Positions 7,183 through 15,616 of a DNA stretch of 64,000 nucleotides are shown here, one piece after another (position 1 is the stretch's first letter; every line of letters starts with the position of its first letter). Under the pieces are notes generated by a model. The model was not told where the DNA came from. It saw only the letters and a program-made list of their open reading frames with translations, and did no database searches. Origin of the DNA: Clostridiaceae bacterium (GTDB taxonomy: Bacteria; Bacillota; Clostridia; Oscillospirales; Acutalibacteraceae); contig JAEERC010000069.1 in NCBI GenBank assembly GCA_016285645.1, forward strand, positions 1-64,000, given 5' to 3'. The translations under genes were made by a program, and so were the position numbers.

Positions 7183-9150
7183 ATGAAAAAACTTACTCCG
7201 GGCGGAAGAATAAGCGAATATCTGCTTATGCTGTATGACGCCCTCGCGGTGAACTTCGCCTACGGCATTGTTCTTCTTCTGCGATTTGACGGCTTTCTGC
7301 ACTATATTGATGTCGCCTATGTGCACACCTTCAAATGGCTGATTATTCCCTACGGAATACTCGCCGTTGTGATTTTCTATTTTTGCAGAATGTATAAAAG
7401 CGTGTGGAAGTTCGCGGGCTTTGACGAGATGATTCACGCCGTTATGGGCAGCGCGGTCGCCTCCGCTGTTTACAGCGTTCTCGCAACCGTGCTCATAAGA
7501 ATCGCCTATGCCGGCAGATATGAGAGAATGCCCTTTACCTTCTATGTTTTCGGCTTCTTTGTTCAGGTCTGCCTTATCTGCGGAATCCGCCTTGTGTGGC
7601 GCTTCATATTCACTCAGAAGAACACCCTTCGCAAAAACGGCGACGCCTATATTTACAGAATACTTCTTGTAGGCGGCGGCGAAGCGGGTCAGATTACCCT
7701 TCGCGCTCTGAGGCGTGAGAAAAACGTAACCGAAAAAATAGTTGCCATAATTGACGACGACACCTCAAAATGGGGCAAATACATTGAGGGCGTCAAGGTT
7801 GTAGGCGGCAGGGACGACATTCTCACGGCAGTCAGCAAATACAAAATTGACAGAATCTATATAGCCATTCCCTCCGCCACGGAGGACGAAAAGCGCGAGA
7901 TCCTCGGAATATGCAACGAGACGGACTGCACACTCAAAAATCTTCCGAGCGCCTACGCCTCTATTGTGGGCGAGATAAACTCCGCTTCATTCAGAAATGT
8001 TTCGGTTGAGGACCTGCTCGGCAGAGATACCATAAGGCCGAACCTCGACGAGATTTACAAATTCATTTCGGGCAAAACAATTCTCGTAACGGGCGGCGGC
8101 GGTTCAATAGGCAGCGAGCTTTGCAGGCAGATAGCGAGCCATTCCCCCAAGTGTTTAATCATTTTCGATGTCTATGAAAACAACGCCTACGGCATCCAGC
8201 TTGAACTGCAGAAGAAATATCCCGACCTCAACCTCAAAACGCTTATCGGCTCCGTGCGCGATTCGAGAAGACTGCAGCAGATTTTTGAAACATATCATCC
8301 CGATGTTGTATATCACGCGGCGGCCCACAAGCACGTGCCCCTCATGGAGGACAGCCCCTGCGAAGCGATAAAGAACAATGTCATCGGCACATATAAAACC
8401 GCCTACGCCGCGATGATGAACGGCTGTAAGCGCTTCGTGCTCATATCGACCGACAAGGCGGTAAATCCCACCAATGTAATGGGCGCGAGCAAGCGTATAT
8501 GCGAAATGGTCATTCAGGCGTTCGACCACAAAATCAAAGAGGGCAGGGCGGATGAAATAATCAAGCTTTTCACCCACACCGAGGAGGACGCGGACAATAT
8601 ACCGCTGCCCGAAAAATGCGTAACGGAGTTTGTGGCGGTGCGTTTCGGCAACGTGCTCGGCAGCAACGGCTCGGTTGTGCCCGTTTTCAAAAAGCAGATT
8701 GAGGAGGGCGGACCCATCACGGTCACCCATCCCGACATAATCCGTTACTTTATGACAATTCCCGAGGCGGTCTCGCTCGTATTGCTCGCCGGCACATACG
8801 CGAAAGGCGGAGAAATATTCGTTCTCGATATGGGCTCGCCCGTCAAAATAGACACCCTCGCGAGAAACCTCATCAAGCTTTCGGGCTTGAAGCCGGATGT
8901 CGATATCAAAATCGAATACACCGGTCTTCGCCAGGGCGAAAAACTCTATGAGGAAAAGCTTATGGCTGAAGAGGGCCTGAAGAAGACGGATAACGACCTT
9001 ATCCACATCGGCAACCCGATTCCGTTTGATACGGATCTGTTCAACACCCAGCTTGTAAAACTTATGAACGCGTCCTACGACAATGATGAGAACATACGCG
9101 AAATAATCAGGGAGACGGTTTCAACCTATCAGCCGTCCGAATCCCGATAA
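7183..9150 (+). CDS. Membrane-bound nucleotide-sugar 4,6-dehydratase (PglF/CapD/WbpM family)
   Basis: A 655-residue protein with four N-terminal membrane helices (roughly residues 12-130), a CoA-binding-like Rossmann domain beginning with LLVGGGEAGQ near 160, and a C-terminal SDR domain with VTGGGGSIGSE near 300. Active-site elements include STDKAV near 425 and MGASKR, where Met replaces the usual SDR Tyr as is typical of this dehydratase subgroup. Known members convert UDP-GlcNAc to the 4-keto-6-deoxy sugar, the first step toward bacillosamine, QuiNAc or FucNAc. It lies between the ABC flippase and the deacetylase and initiating transferase. No dedicated amino- or acetyl-transferase of the PglE/PglD type follows directly. 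Confidence 0.92.
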   Translation: MKKLTPGGRISEYLLMLYDALAVNFAYGIVLLLRFDGFLHYIDVAYVHTFKWLIIPYGILAVVIFYFCRMYKSVWKFAGFDEMIHAVMGSAVASAVYSVLATVLIRIAYAGRYERMPFTFYVFGFFVQVCLICGIRLVWRFIFTQKNTLRKNGDAYIYRILLVGGGEAGQITLRALRREKNVTEKIVAIIDDDTSKWGKYIEGVKVVGGRDDILTAVSKYKIDRIYIAIPSATEDEKREILGICNETDCTLKNLPSAYASIVGEINSASFRNVSVEDLLGRDTIRPNLDEIYKFISGKTILVTGGGGSIGSELCRQIASHSPKCLIIFDVYENNAYGIQLELQKKYPDLNLKTLIGSVRDSRRLQQIFETYHPDVVYHAAAHKHVPLMEDSPCEAIKNNVIGTYKTAYAAMMNGCKRFVLISTDKAVNPTNVMGASKRICEMVIQAFDHKIKEGRADEIIKLFTHTEEDADNIPLPEKCVTEFVAVRFGNVLGSNGSVVPVFKKQIEEGGPITVTHPDIIRYFMTIPEAVSLVLLAGTYAKGGEIFVLDMGSPVKIDTLARNLIKLSGLKPDVDIKIEYTGLRQGEKLYEEKLMAEEGLKKTDNDLIHIGNPIPFDTDLFNTQLVKLMNASYDNDENIREIIRETVSTYQPSESR

Positions 9151-9161
9151 GGAGTAAAACG

Positions 9162-9845
9162 ATGAAATATCTTCTGGTTGTCGCGCACCCCGATGACGAG
9201 GCGCTCGGAGCGGGCGCATCGATATACAAATTCACAAAAAACGGCGACAAAGCCGACATCTGCGTAATGTCCGGCTCGGCGGACGCCAGAGCGTTCCGCC
9301 CCGGTGACGACGAACTCGAGAGCGATATGTTCTCCTGCTTCAGAACGCTCGGAATAGAGCAGTCCTTTATAGGCGATTTCCCGAACATAAAGCTGAACAC
9401 CGTCGCCCATCTCGACCTTGTAAAGCACATTGAAAACGCCATAAGGCAGTCACAGCCCGACATCGTCATCACTCACCATCCCGCCGATGTCAACAACGAC
9501 CATCTCCACACATCTCTCGCCTGCCAGGCGGCTGTTCGCCTTTTCCAGAGGCAGCCCGATGTGCCCGCGCTCAGAGAACTGTGGTTTATGGAAGTGCCCT
9601 CGTCAACCGAATGGTGCGTCAATACCTCAATGAACAAGTTTGAGCCCGACACCTTTGTTGAAATCGGAAAGGACGGGCTTGAGAAAAAGATTGAGGCGCT
9701 CTCGCGGTACAGGGGAGTAGAAAGGGCTTATCCCCACCCGAGAAGCAGGCAGGCAATTGAAGGCCTCGCCGCCTTCAGGGGCGCGCAGTCCGGCTGCGAT
9801 TACGCGGAGGCGTTTCAGGTTGTATTCAGAAGAATTACATTTTGA
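9162..9845 (+). CDS. PIG-L/LmbE-family deacetylase
   Basis: A 227-residue zinc-dependent deacetylase of the PIG-L (LmbE) superfamily. The signature AHPDDEALGAG is at residues 8-18, with metal ligands His9 and the Asp-Asp pair and the second part HHPADVNNDHLHTS near 105-118. Relatives remove N-acetyl groups from GlcNAc-type substrates. AAGGAG lies upstream of the ATG, and the 3' end overlaps or abuts the sugar transferase gene. In context it probably deacetylates an amino sugar, on a nucleotide, lipid carrier or polymer, giving a free amine that could then be acylated by the neighbouring modification enzymes. The substrate is not determined. Confidence 0.9.
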   Translation: MKYLLVVAHPDDEALGAGASIYKFTKNGDKADICVMSGSADARAFRPGDDELESDMFSCFRTLGIEQSFIGDFPNIKLNTVAHLDLVKHIENAIRQSQPDIVITHHPADVNNDHLHTSLACQAAVRLFQRQPDVPALRELWFMEVPSSTEWCVNTSMNKFEPDTFVEIGKDGLEKKIEALSRYRGVERAYPHPRSRQAIEGLAAFRGAQSGCDYAEAFQVVFRRITF

Positions 9846-9859
9846 GCGGAAGTGGTTTT

Positions 9860-10483
9860 TTGAATAAAAAAGTATTTCTGACAATAAAACGTGTTTTTGA
9901 CACGGGCACAGCGGCGGCGGGCGGAATAGTCGCACTGCCCGTAATGCTCGGCACAATGGCGGTCATTCATTTCAATTCCCCCGAGGACCCCGTCATATTC
10001 CGCCAGAAGCGTGTCGGTTACAAACAGGAAGAATTCACTATTTACAAGTTCCGCACAATGACAAACGAAAAAGACGCCGACGGCAACCTTCTGCCCGACA
10101 GCGTCCGCCTCAAAAACTGGGGCAGGGTCATACGCAAACTGAGCATTGACGAACTGCCGCAGATTGTGAACATCCTCAAAGGCGAAATGTCCTGGATAGG
10201 TCCGCGCCCTCTGCTCAAAAACGAAATGGAAGTTATGACCGAAGAGGAAAAGGCGCTTCGCCAGTCCGTGCTGCCCGGAGTTACCGGCTGGGAGGCGGTC
10301 AACGAGTCAAAAAGCGATTCGCGCCGCAGAATGGCGGAGTTTGACCTTGAGTATGTGCGCAATATGTCAATTATGTTCGATATAAAAATCATCCTCAGAA
10401 CCGCGGCTGTAATGCTCGGCGCCGACAGAGCGCCCGATGAACTGCGCGCGCCCGAACTCAGGGAAGAGGAAATAGTCAAATAA
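9860..10483 (+). CDS. Undecaprenyl-phosphate sugar-1-phosphate transferase (PglC-like monotopic PGT)
   Basis: The 207-residue size matches the small core phosphoglycosyl transferases (PglC type). One membrane-embedded helix lies near residues 12-35. Family motifs follow: FRQKRVGYKQ, FTIYKFRTM, IGPRPLL and LPGVTGWE. The enzyme transfers a sugar-1-phosphate from UDP-sugar to undecaprenyl phosphate, starting the repeat unit. I prefer the TTG at 9860, which has GGAAGTGG just upstream, over a TTG at 9842 that overlaps the deacetylase. Next to a PglF-like dehydratase the donor may be a diamino-trideoxy or related sugar. It is the only initiating transferase seen in the locus. Confidence 0.9.
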   Translation: MNKKVFLTIKRVFDTGTAAAGGIVALPVMLGTMAVIHFNSPEDPVIFRQKRVGYKQEEFTIYKFRTMTNEKDADGNLLPDSVRLKNWGRVIRKLSIDELPQIVNILKGEMSWIGPRPLLKNEMEVMTEEEKALRQSVLPGVTGWEAVNESKSDSRRRMAEFDLEYVRNMSIMFDIKIILRTAAVMLGADRAPDELRAPELREEEIVK

Positions 10484-10500
10484 TTATTCGTGAGGGAAAT

Positions 10501-11208
10501 ATGGTTGTTTCCATTCATCAGCCGGATTACATCTCATATCTCGGCTACTTTTACAAAATAAGCAAATCGGATGTTTTCGTGTTTCTGGACGACTGCCAGT
10601 TTTCAAACGACAATATGCATCACTGGAACCGCATAAAAACTCCTCAGGGCGAGTGCCGTCTCAAAATACCCGTGGAGCAGCATCTCGGCGACCTCATAAA
10701 GGATGTTCGCACCCGCGATGAACTCGGCTGGAAGGAAAAGCATCTCAAAACAATCGAAATGAACTACTCCCGCGCGAAATATTTCGGCGACTTTTTTCCC
10801 GCGTTTAGAGAACTTCTTTCGGCTCATTACGACAGCCTCGCCTCAATGAACACCGCGATTAACACCGAAATCGCTCACCGCTTCGGTTTTACGGCGAAAA
10901 TGCTCAACTCCTCCGAACTGGGTCTCGACACAGTGCGCGAGCAGAGGGTTATAGATATAGTAAAACTCCTCGGCGGCGACACCTATATTTCCGGTCACGG
11001 CGCGAAGGCGTATCAGGTGGATGAGCATTTTGAGCAAAACGGAATAAAACTCGTCTATACGGATTATACCCCGATAGAATATACCCAGCAGTGGAAAAAG
11101 GCGGGCTTTCTGCCCTGTATGTCGGTTCTCGATTATATATTCAACTGCGGCTTTGACTGGGACTGTGTAGAACGCGCGGTTGAAGAAAAGAAAAAGGCGG
11201 CGGATTGA
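10501..11208 (+). CDS. WbqC family protein
   Basis: A 235-residue cytosolic protein of the WbqC family (PF08889). Recognisable family features are the start VSIHQPDYISYLGYF, the block FLDDCQFSNDNMHHWNRIKT, and LGGDTYISGHGAK in the middle. WbqC proteins are found in O-antigen and capsule loci, often beside PLP-dependent aminotransferases, and are thought to help modify amino sugars; their reaction is not settled in general. Here the gene sits between the initiating transferase and a DegT-like PLP protein, with which it overlaps by one base (TGATG), so the two products probably act together. Confidence 0.88.
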   Translation: MVVSIHQPDYISYLGYFYKISKSDVFVFLDDCQFSNDNMHHWNRIKTPQGECRLKIPVEQHLGDLIKDVRTRDELGWKEKHLKTIEMNYSRAKYFGDFFPAFRELLSAHYDSLASMNTAINTEIAHRFGFTAKMLNSSELGLDTVREQRVIDIVKLLGGDTYISGHGAKAYQVDEHFEQNGIKLVYTDYTPIEYTQQWKKAGFLPCMSVLDYIFNCGFDWDCVERAVEEKKKAAD

Positions 11209-12164
11209 TGGAAATCGGCTCATTTATTGAATTGCAGTTTGCAAAAGGAAAAGAATACTACGGCGATGAAAACAACACCGCCCGTCTCAACACGGGAAGA
11301 GCGGCGGTTTACCACGCCTTTCGCCTTAGCGGATGCGACGCCGTTTGGCTCCCATATTATCAGTGCGACACCGTGCGCGGCTTTTTAAAAAGAAAAGGTG
11401 TCTCCTTAAAATTCTACAATATCGACAGCGGCTTTAACCCCGTCAACCTGAATCCAGGCAGTAATGAGGCGGTTCTGCTTGTAAATTACTTCGGCGTAAT
11501 GAGCAATGTGAGAATGCAGACGCTCGCTTCCCTTTATAGACACCCGATTATCGACAACTGTCAGGCGTTTTTCGCGAAGCCCGTTGAAAACGCCTTCAAC
11601 ATATATTCCGCGCGTAAGTTCGCCGGTGTGCCCGACGGCGCGTATGTTCTGGGCAAGGGCGCTCAGAACTTCTGTGAGGAATACCCTCAGGGCTTTTCGA
11701 GCGACACCTCCGCCTTCCTGCTCGAGCGCATTGAATACGGCTGTGAGGGCAGGGCGTATGAACACAGAACGCTCAACGAAAGCCGGATTGACAGCGAAGA
11801 CATAATGCTGATGTCAAAACTCACGCGCACAATTCTCGATTCCGTGGATTACGGCGAAATAATCGATAAGCGGCGTGAAAACTTTGAAACGGCGCAATCC
11901 CTTTTCGGCGGCGTAAACCGCCTGTGCCTTCAGTATTGCGACAAAAACTGCGTACCGATGGTCTATCCTCTTGTTTACGAGGATGACTCTCTGCTTGAAC
12001 GGCTTCTCGCCAACGGACATTTCCAGGGGCACTGGTGGAGTTATCTCCTCGATGAAATGCCCGAAAACAGTTTTGAATATTATCTCTCCCGCTATATTAT
12101 CCCCGTAACAATTGACCAGCGTTACGGCAGGGAGGAAATTGAGTATATCAGGAGTATCGTCTGA
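11208..12164 (+). CDS. PLP-dependent aminotransferase-fold protein (DegT/DnrJ-like, short form)
   Basis: A 318-residue fold-type I PLP protein with features of the DegT/DnrJ/EryC1 sugar aminotransferases: LNTGRAAVYHAFR near 25-37, WLPYYQCDTV near 46, IIDNCQAFFAKP near 110 (Asp-x-x-Gln for the PLP ring) and IYSARKFAGVPDGAY with the expected Schiff-base lysine K137. It is shorter than typical DegT enzymes (about 370-400 residues). The start is the ATG at 11208, coupled to the WbqC stop codon; a TTG at 11205 is less likely. It probably aminates a keto sugar, perhaps the product of the PglF-like dehydratase. The assignment to sugar aminotransferase rather than another PLP reaction is inference. 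Confidence 0.75.
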   Translation: MEIGSFIELQFAKGKEYYGDENNTARLNTGRAAVYHAFRLSGCDAVWLPYYQCDTVRGFLKRKGVSLKFYNIDSGFNPVNLNPGSNEAVLLVNYFGVMSNVRMQTLASLYRHPIIDNCQAFFAKPVENAFNIYSARKFAGVPDGAYVLGKGAQNFCEEYPQGFSSDTSAFLLERIEYGCEGRAYEHRTLNESRIDSEDIMLMSKLTRTILDSVDYGEIIDKRRENFETAQSLFGGVNRLCLQYCDKNCVPMVYPLVYEDDSLLERLLANGHFQGHWWSYLLDEMPENSFEYYLSRYIIPVTIDQRYGREEIEYIRSIV

Positions 12165-13297
12165 TGAACGGTTCATCAAAAACAATAGCGGTCGTCGCTT
12201 CCGACGGCAGGTCGCTTATAAATTTCCGCGGTCCTCTCATCCGCTCGCTGTCAGCCGCGGGTCACAGGGTAATCTGCGTTTCCATTGAGGAAAAAGAGAA
12301 AATGCAATCGGCAATCGCGGGTCTCGGCGCCGAATATATGCAGGTTTCGGGCAGCCGTGTGGGCATAGGCATAGGTGACGGGCTGAAGATGATTAAAGGA
12401 TACAAAGAACTGTTTTGCTCCGTAAAGCCGGATATCTGCTTTTTCTATATGAGCAAGCCCACTGTTTTCGGCTCGCTCGCGGCGGTTAAAAGCGGAATGA
12501 AACATATCAATATACTTGTGAACGGTCTTGAAAACGCCTTTTACAGAAAAGGGCTCAAGGATTTTTTGGTCCGCCTTGTTATGTCTTCCGGCTACCGCTT
12601 CGCTTCAAAGCACGCCGACAATGTGTTCTTCCAGAATCACGATGATCTCGAATATTTCAGATCGCACCGTCTGTTAAAAAAACAAAACGCCTCTGTTGTG
12701 GGCGGCTCGGGTGTTGATATGGATTATTTCACAAAACAGCCGCTGCCCGAAAAACCAGTCTTTCTTATGGTTGCCCGTCTGCTCCGGAGCAAGGGCATAA
12801 GGGAATTCCTTGAGGGCGCAAAAAAACTCAGGCAGGCAAACCCCGAAGCGAGAGTGCTGCTTGTGGGCGGGCTCGACAGCAACGACGAAGCGCTTACAAA
12901 GGAACAGCTCGATGAATACATATCGGAGTCGGTAATAGAATACTGCGGCTACAGCGACGATGTAAGACCTTATCTTTCGCAGTGCTCCGTCTTTGTTCTG
13001 CCGTCATACCACGAAGGGCTTCCGAGAAGTGTTCTTGAAGCGATGGCAACGGGCAGGGCGGTCATAACAACGGATGTTCCCGGCTGCAGGGAAACGGTGA
13101 CCGACGGTTTAAACGGCTTTCTCGTGCCCGTGCGCGATTCCGAAGCGCTCGCTTCAAAAATGATTCTGCTTTCAAACGATTCCGCCCTGCGCTCATCCAT
13201 GGCGGAGGAATCCTATAAAAAATGCCTCGGGAAGTTCGAGGTCGGCAAGGTAAACAAACAGATTACAGAAGCAATGCTTTCATTTACCGGGGAGTGA
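12164..13297 (+). CDS. Glycosyltransferase family 4
   Basis: A 377-residue GT-B enzyme. The N-terminal domain begins TIAVVASDGRSLINFRGPLI, as in the GT4 subgroup with the (S/D)GxSxxNFR pattern. The C-terminal half has the GT4 signature SYHEGLPRSVLEAMATGR, with the conserved E-x7-E near residues 285-293, preceded by FLMVARLLRSKGI. It is coupled to the upstream gene by TGATG. It adds one sugar of the repeat unit; donor and linkage cannot be read from sequence. Confidence 0.9.
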   Translation: MNGSSKTIAVVASDGRSLINFRGPLIRSLSAAGHRVICVSIEEKEKMQSAIAGLGAEYMQVSGSRVGIGIGDGLKMIKGYKELFCSVKPDICFFYMSKPTVFGSLAAVKSGMKHINILVNGLENAFYRKGLKDFLVRLVMSSGYRFASKHADNVFFQNHDDLEYFRSHRLLKKQNASVVGGSGVDMDYFTKQPLPEKPVFLMVARLLRSKGIREFLEGAKKLRQANPEARVLLVGGLDSNDEALTKEQLDEYISESVIEYCGYSDDVRPYLSQCSVFVLPSYHEGLPRSVLEAMATGRAVITTDVPGCRETVTDGLNGFLVPVRDSEALASKMILLSNDSALRSSMAEESYKKCLGKFEVGKVNKQITEAMLSFTGE

Positions 13298-13306
13298 GGT
13301 ATAAAA

Positions 13307-14623
13307 ATGTTTACGGATCTTTACGAAAAACTCATTAACAAAGAAGAAAAGCTTTCGCTGGTCGGTCTCGGCTATGTCGGAATGCCGATAGCCGTCGCCT
13401 TCGCCAAAAAGGTTGATGTCATCGGCTACGACCTGAACGAAAAGAAAATAGAGCTCTACAAAAACGGCGTTGATCCGACTAACGAGGTCGGCAACGGGGC
13501 GATTGCCGCCTCAACGGTTGACTTCACCGCGGACGAAACGAAACTTCGTGAGGCGAAGTTCCACATTGTGGCCGTGCCCACTCCGGTTAACGATGACCAC
13601 ACGCCCGATTTGACTCCCGTTGAGGGCGCGAGCAGAATACTCGGCAGAAATCTCACGGCGGGCTCGGTTGTTGTTTTCGAGTCAACGGTATATCCCGGAG
13701 TTACCGAGGAGGTCTGTGTGCCCATACTCGAAAGTGAATCCGGTCTTGTGTGCGGCAGGGATTTCAAAATCGGCTACTCGCCCGAAAGAATAAACCCCGG
13801 CGACAAGGTTCACCGCCTTGAAACAATCACAAAAATAGTTTCCGGTATGGATGAGGAGACTCTCGACTGCGTTGCTGAAGTGTATGAGCTCGTGGTTGAC
13901 GCGGGCGTTCACAGGGCAGAGAGCATAAAAGTTGCCGAAGCGGCTAAAGTTATTGAAAACAGCCAGCGCGATATAAACATCGCCTTTATGAACGAGCTTT
14001 CAATCATTTTCAACAAAATGGGAATCGACACAAAGTCCGTGCTCGAAGCGGCGGGAACAAAGTGGAATTTTCTCAAGTTCTTCCCCGGTCTTGTCGGCGG
14101 CCACTGCATCGGCGTTGACCCTTATTACTTAACTTACAAAGCGGAGATGCTCGGTTATCACAGCCAGGTCATCCTCGCGGGCAGGCGCATAAACGATGAT
14201 ATGGGCAGGTATGTTGCCGAAAACTCCGTCAAAAAACTCATCAGCGCCGAAAAGCCCGTGCGCAACGCCAGGGTGGCGATTCTCGGTTTCACCTTCAAGG
14301 AGAACTGCCCCGACACAAGAAATACCAAGGTTATCGATATTTATAACGAACTGCGCGAGTACGGCATAAATCCCGTTATAGCCGACCCCGCGGCGGACAG
14401 CGCCGAGGCAAAACGGCTTTACGGCGTTGACTTCTGCGATATGAAGGATATAAAGAATATGGACGCCGTTATTCTCGCCGTCTCTCACGACTGCTTCAAA
14501 AAACTCACGATGAACGATATCGGCTCAATGTTCGGCGAAGGCAGAAAAGTACTCCTTGACATCAAGGGTGTTTTCGACCGCGGCGAATACGAAAAAGCCG
14601 GCTATATCTACTGGAGACTCTGA
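13307..14623 (+). CDS. tviB: UDP-N-acetylglucosamine 6-dehydrogenase (TviB/WbpO type)
   Basis: A 438-residue UDP-glucose/GDP-mannose dehydrogenase family member. The NAD-binding motif SLVGLGYVGMPIAVAF lies near residues 18-33. KVAEAAKVIENSQRDINIAF near 208 is the central-domain signature, and GGHCIGVDPYYL contains the catalytic Cys at about 267. It oxidises C6 of UDP-GlcNAc to UDP-GlcNAcA using two NAD+. The assignment to the TviB/WbpO group is supported by the following TviC/WbpP-like epimerase. UDP-ManNAc is an alternative substrate because wecB is present at 34355. Confidence 0.9.
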   Translation: MFTDLYEKLINKEEKLSLVGLGYVGMPIAVAFAKKVDVIGYDLNEKKIELYKNGVDPTNEVGNGAIAASTVDFTADETKLREAKFHIVAVPTPVNDDHTPDLTPVEGASRILGRNLTAGSVVVFESTVYPGVTEEVCVPILESESGLVCGRDFKIGYSPERINPGDKVHRLETITKIVSGMDEETLDCVAEVYELVVDAGVHRAESIKVAEAAKVIENSQRDINIAFMNELSIIFNKMGIDTKSVLEAAGTKWNFLKFFPGLVGGHCIGVDPYYLTYKAEMLGYHSQVILAGRRINDDMGRYVAENSVKKLISAEKPVRNARVAILGFTFKENCPDTRNTKVIDIYNELREYGINPVIADPAADSAEAKRLYGVDFCDMKDIKNMDAVILAVSHDCFKKLTMNDIGSMFGEGRKVLLDIKGVFDRGEYEKAGYIYWRL

Positions 14624-14638
14624 TTGCGGGGTGCGAAA

Positions 14639-15616
14639 ATGGGATATAAAGAACTGAAATTCCCCGAAAACTCACTTTTTCTCGTCACGGGCGGAGCGGG
14701 CTTTATCGGCTCAAACCTCTGCGAGGCGATTCTCGCCCTCGGCTGCCGTGTGAGATGCCTTGATGACCTGTCAACGGGCAAAAAAGAAAACGCCGATATG
14801 TTCTCGGACAATCCGCGTTATGAGTTCATACTGGGCGACATAAAGGATTACGACACCTGCCTCAAAGCGTGCGAGGGCGTGGATTATGTTCTCAATCAGG
14901 CGGCGTGGGGCTCCGTACCCAGAAGTATTGAAATGCCCCTTTTCTACTGCGCCAACAACATTCAGGGCACTCTCAATATGCTGGAGGCGGCAAGGCAGAG
15001 CGGCGTCAAGAAATTTGTCTACGCCTCAAGCTCATCGGTTTACGGCGACGAGCCGAACCTCCCCAAAACCGAGGGCGTTGAGGGCAATCTCCTCTCACCC
15101 TACGCCCTTACAAAACGCTGCGACGAGGAGTGGGCAAAGCAATACACCCGCCATTACTCTCTTGATACATACGGCCTTCGCTATTTCAACGTTTTCGGCA
15201 GAAGACAGTCTCCGGACGGCGCCTACGCGGCGGTCATACCGAAGTTTATAAAACAACTGCTCAATGGCGAAACCCCCGTCATAAACGGCGACGGGAAACA
15301 GAGCAGGGATTTCACATACATTGAAAATGTTATCGAGGCAAATCTCAGGGCGTGCCTTGCTTCGCACGAGGCGGCGGGTGAGGCGTTCAACATCGCCTAC
15401 GGCGGCAGGGAGTACCTCATTGATATCTACTACGGGCTCACCGAAGCACTCGGCGTAAATGTTGAACCCGTTTTCGGCCCCGACAGGGCGGGGGATATAA
15501 AGCACAGCAACGCCGACATTTCCAAGGCGAAGCGCCTTCTCGGCTACAGCCCGGAATGGTCGTTTGAACGCGGAATAAAAGAAGCGATTGAGTGGTATAA
15601 GGAGAATCTGAAATGA
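14639..15616 (+). CDS. tviC: UDP-GlcNAc/GlcNAcA 4-epimerase (TviC/WbpP type SDR)
   Basis: A 325-residue extended SDR. NAD motif VTGGAGFIGSNL is near residues 16-27; the active site has ASSSSVYGD and the YxxxK motif in SPYALTKRCDE. The segments QAAWGSVPRSIEMP and LRYFNVFGRRQSPDGAYAAV closely recall WbpP and TviC, which epimerise UDP-GlcNAc(A) to UDP-GalNAc(A). The ATG at 14639 has GGGG upstream; an in-frame TTG at 14624 is less likely. With the dehydrogenase just before it, it forms a two-gene pathway to UDP-GalNAcA, the Vi-antigen or teichuronic-type precursor. Confidence 0.9.
   Translation: MGYKELKFPENSLFLVTGGAGFIGSNLCEAILALGCRVRCLDDLSTGKKENADMFSDNPRYEFILGDIKDYDTCLKACEGVDYVLNQAAWGSVPRSIEMPLFYCANNIQGTLNMLEAARQSGVKKFVYASSSSVYGDEPNLPKTEGVEGNLLSPYALTKRCDEEWAKQYTRHYSLDTYGLRYFNVFGRRQSPDGAYAAVIPKFIKQLLNGETPVINGDGKQSRDFTYIENVIEANLRACLASHEAAGEAFNIAYGGREYLIDIYYGLTEALGVNVEPVFGPDRAGDIKHSNADISKAKRLLGYSPEWSFERGIKEAIEWYKENLK

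Noticed and set aside
8155-9006. A 283-residue open frame on the - strand opposite the PglF-like gene
   Set aside because: Same reasoning: antisense shadow of a clear dehydratase gene with complete motifs.
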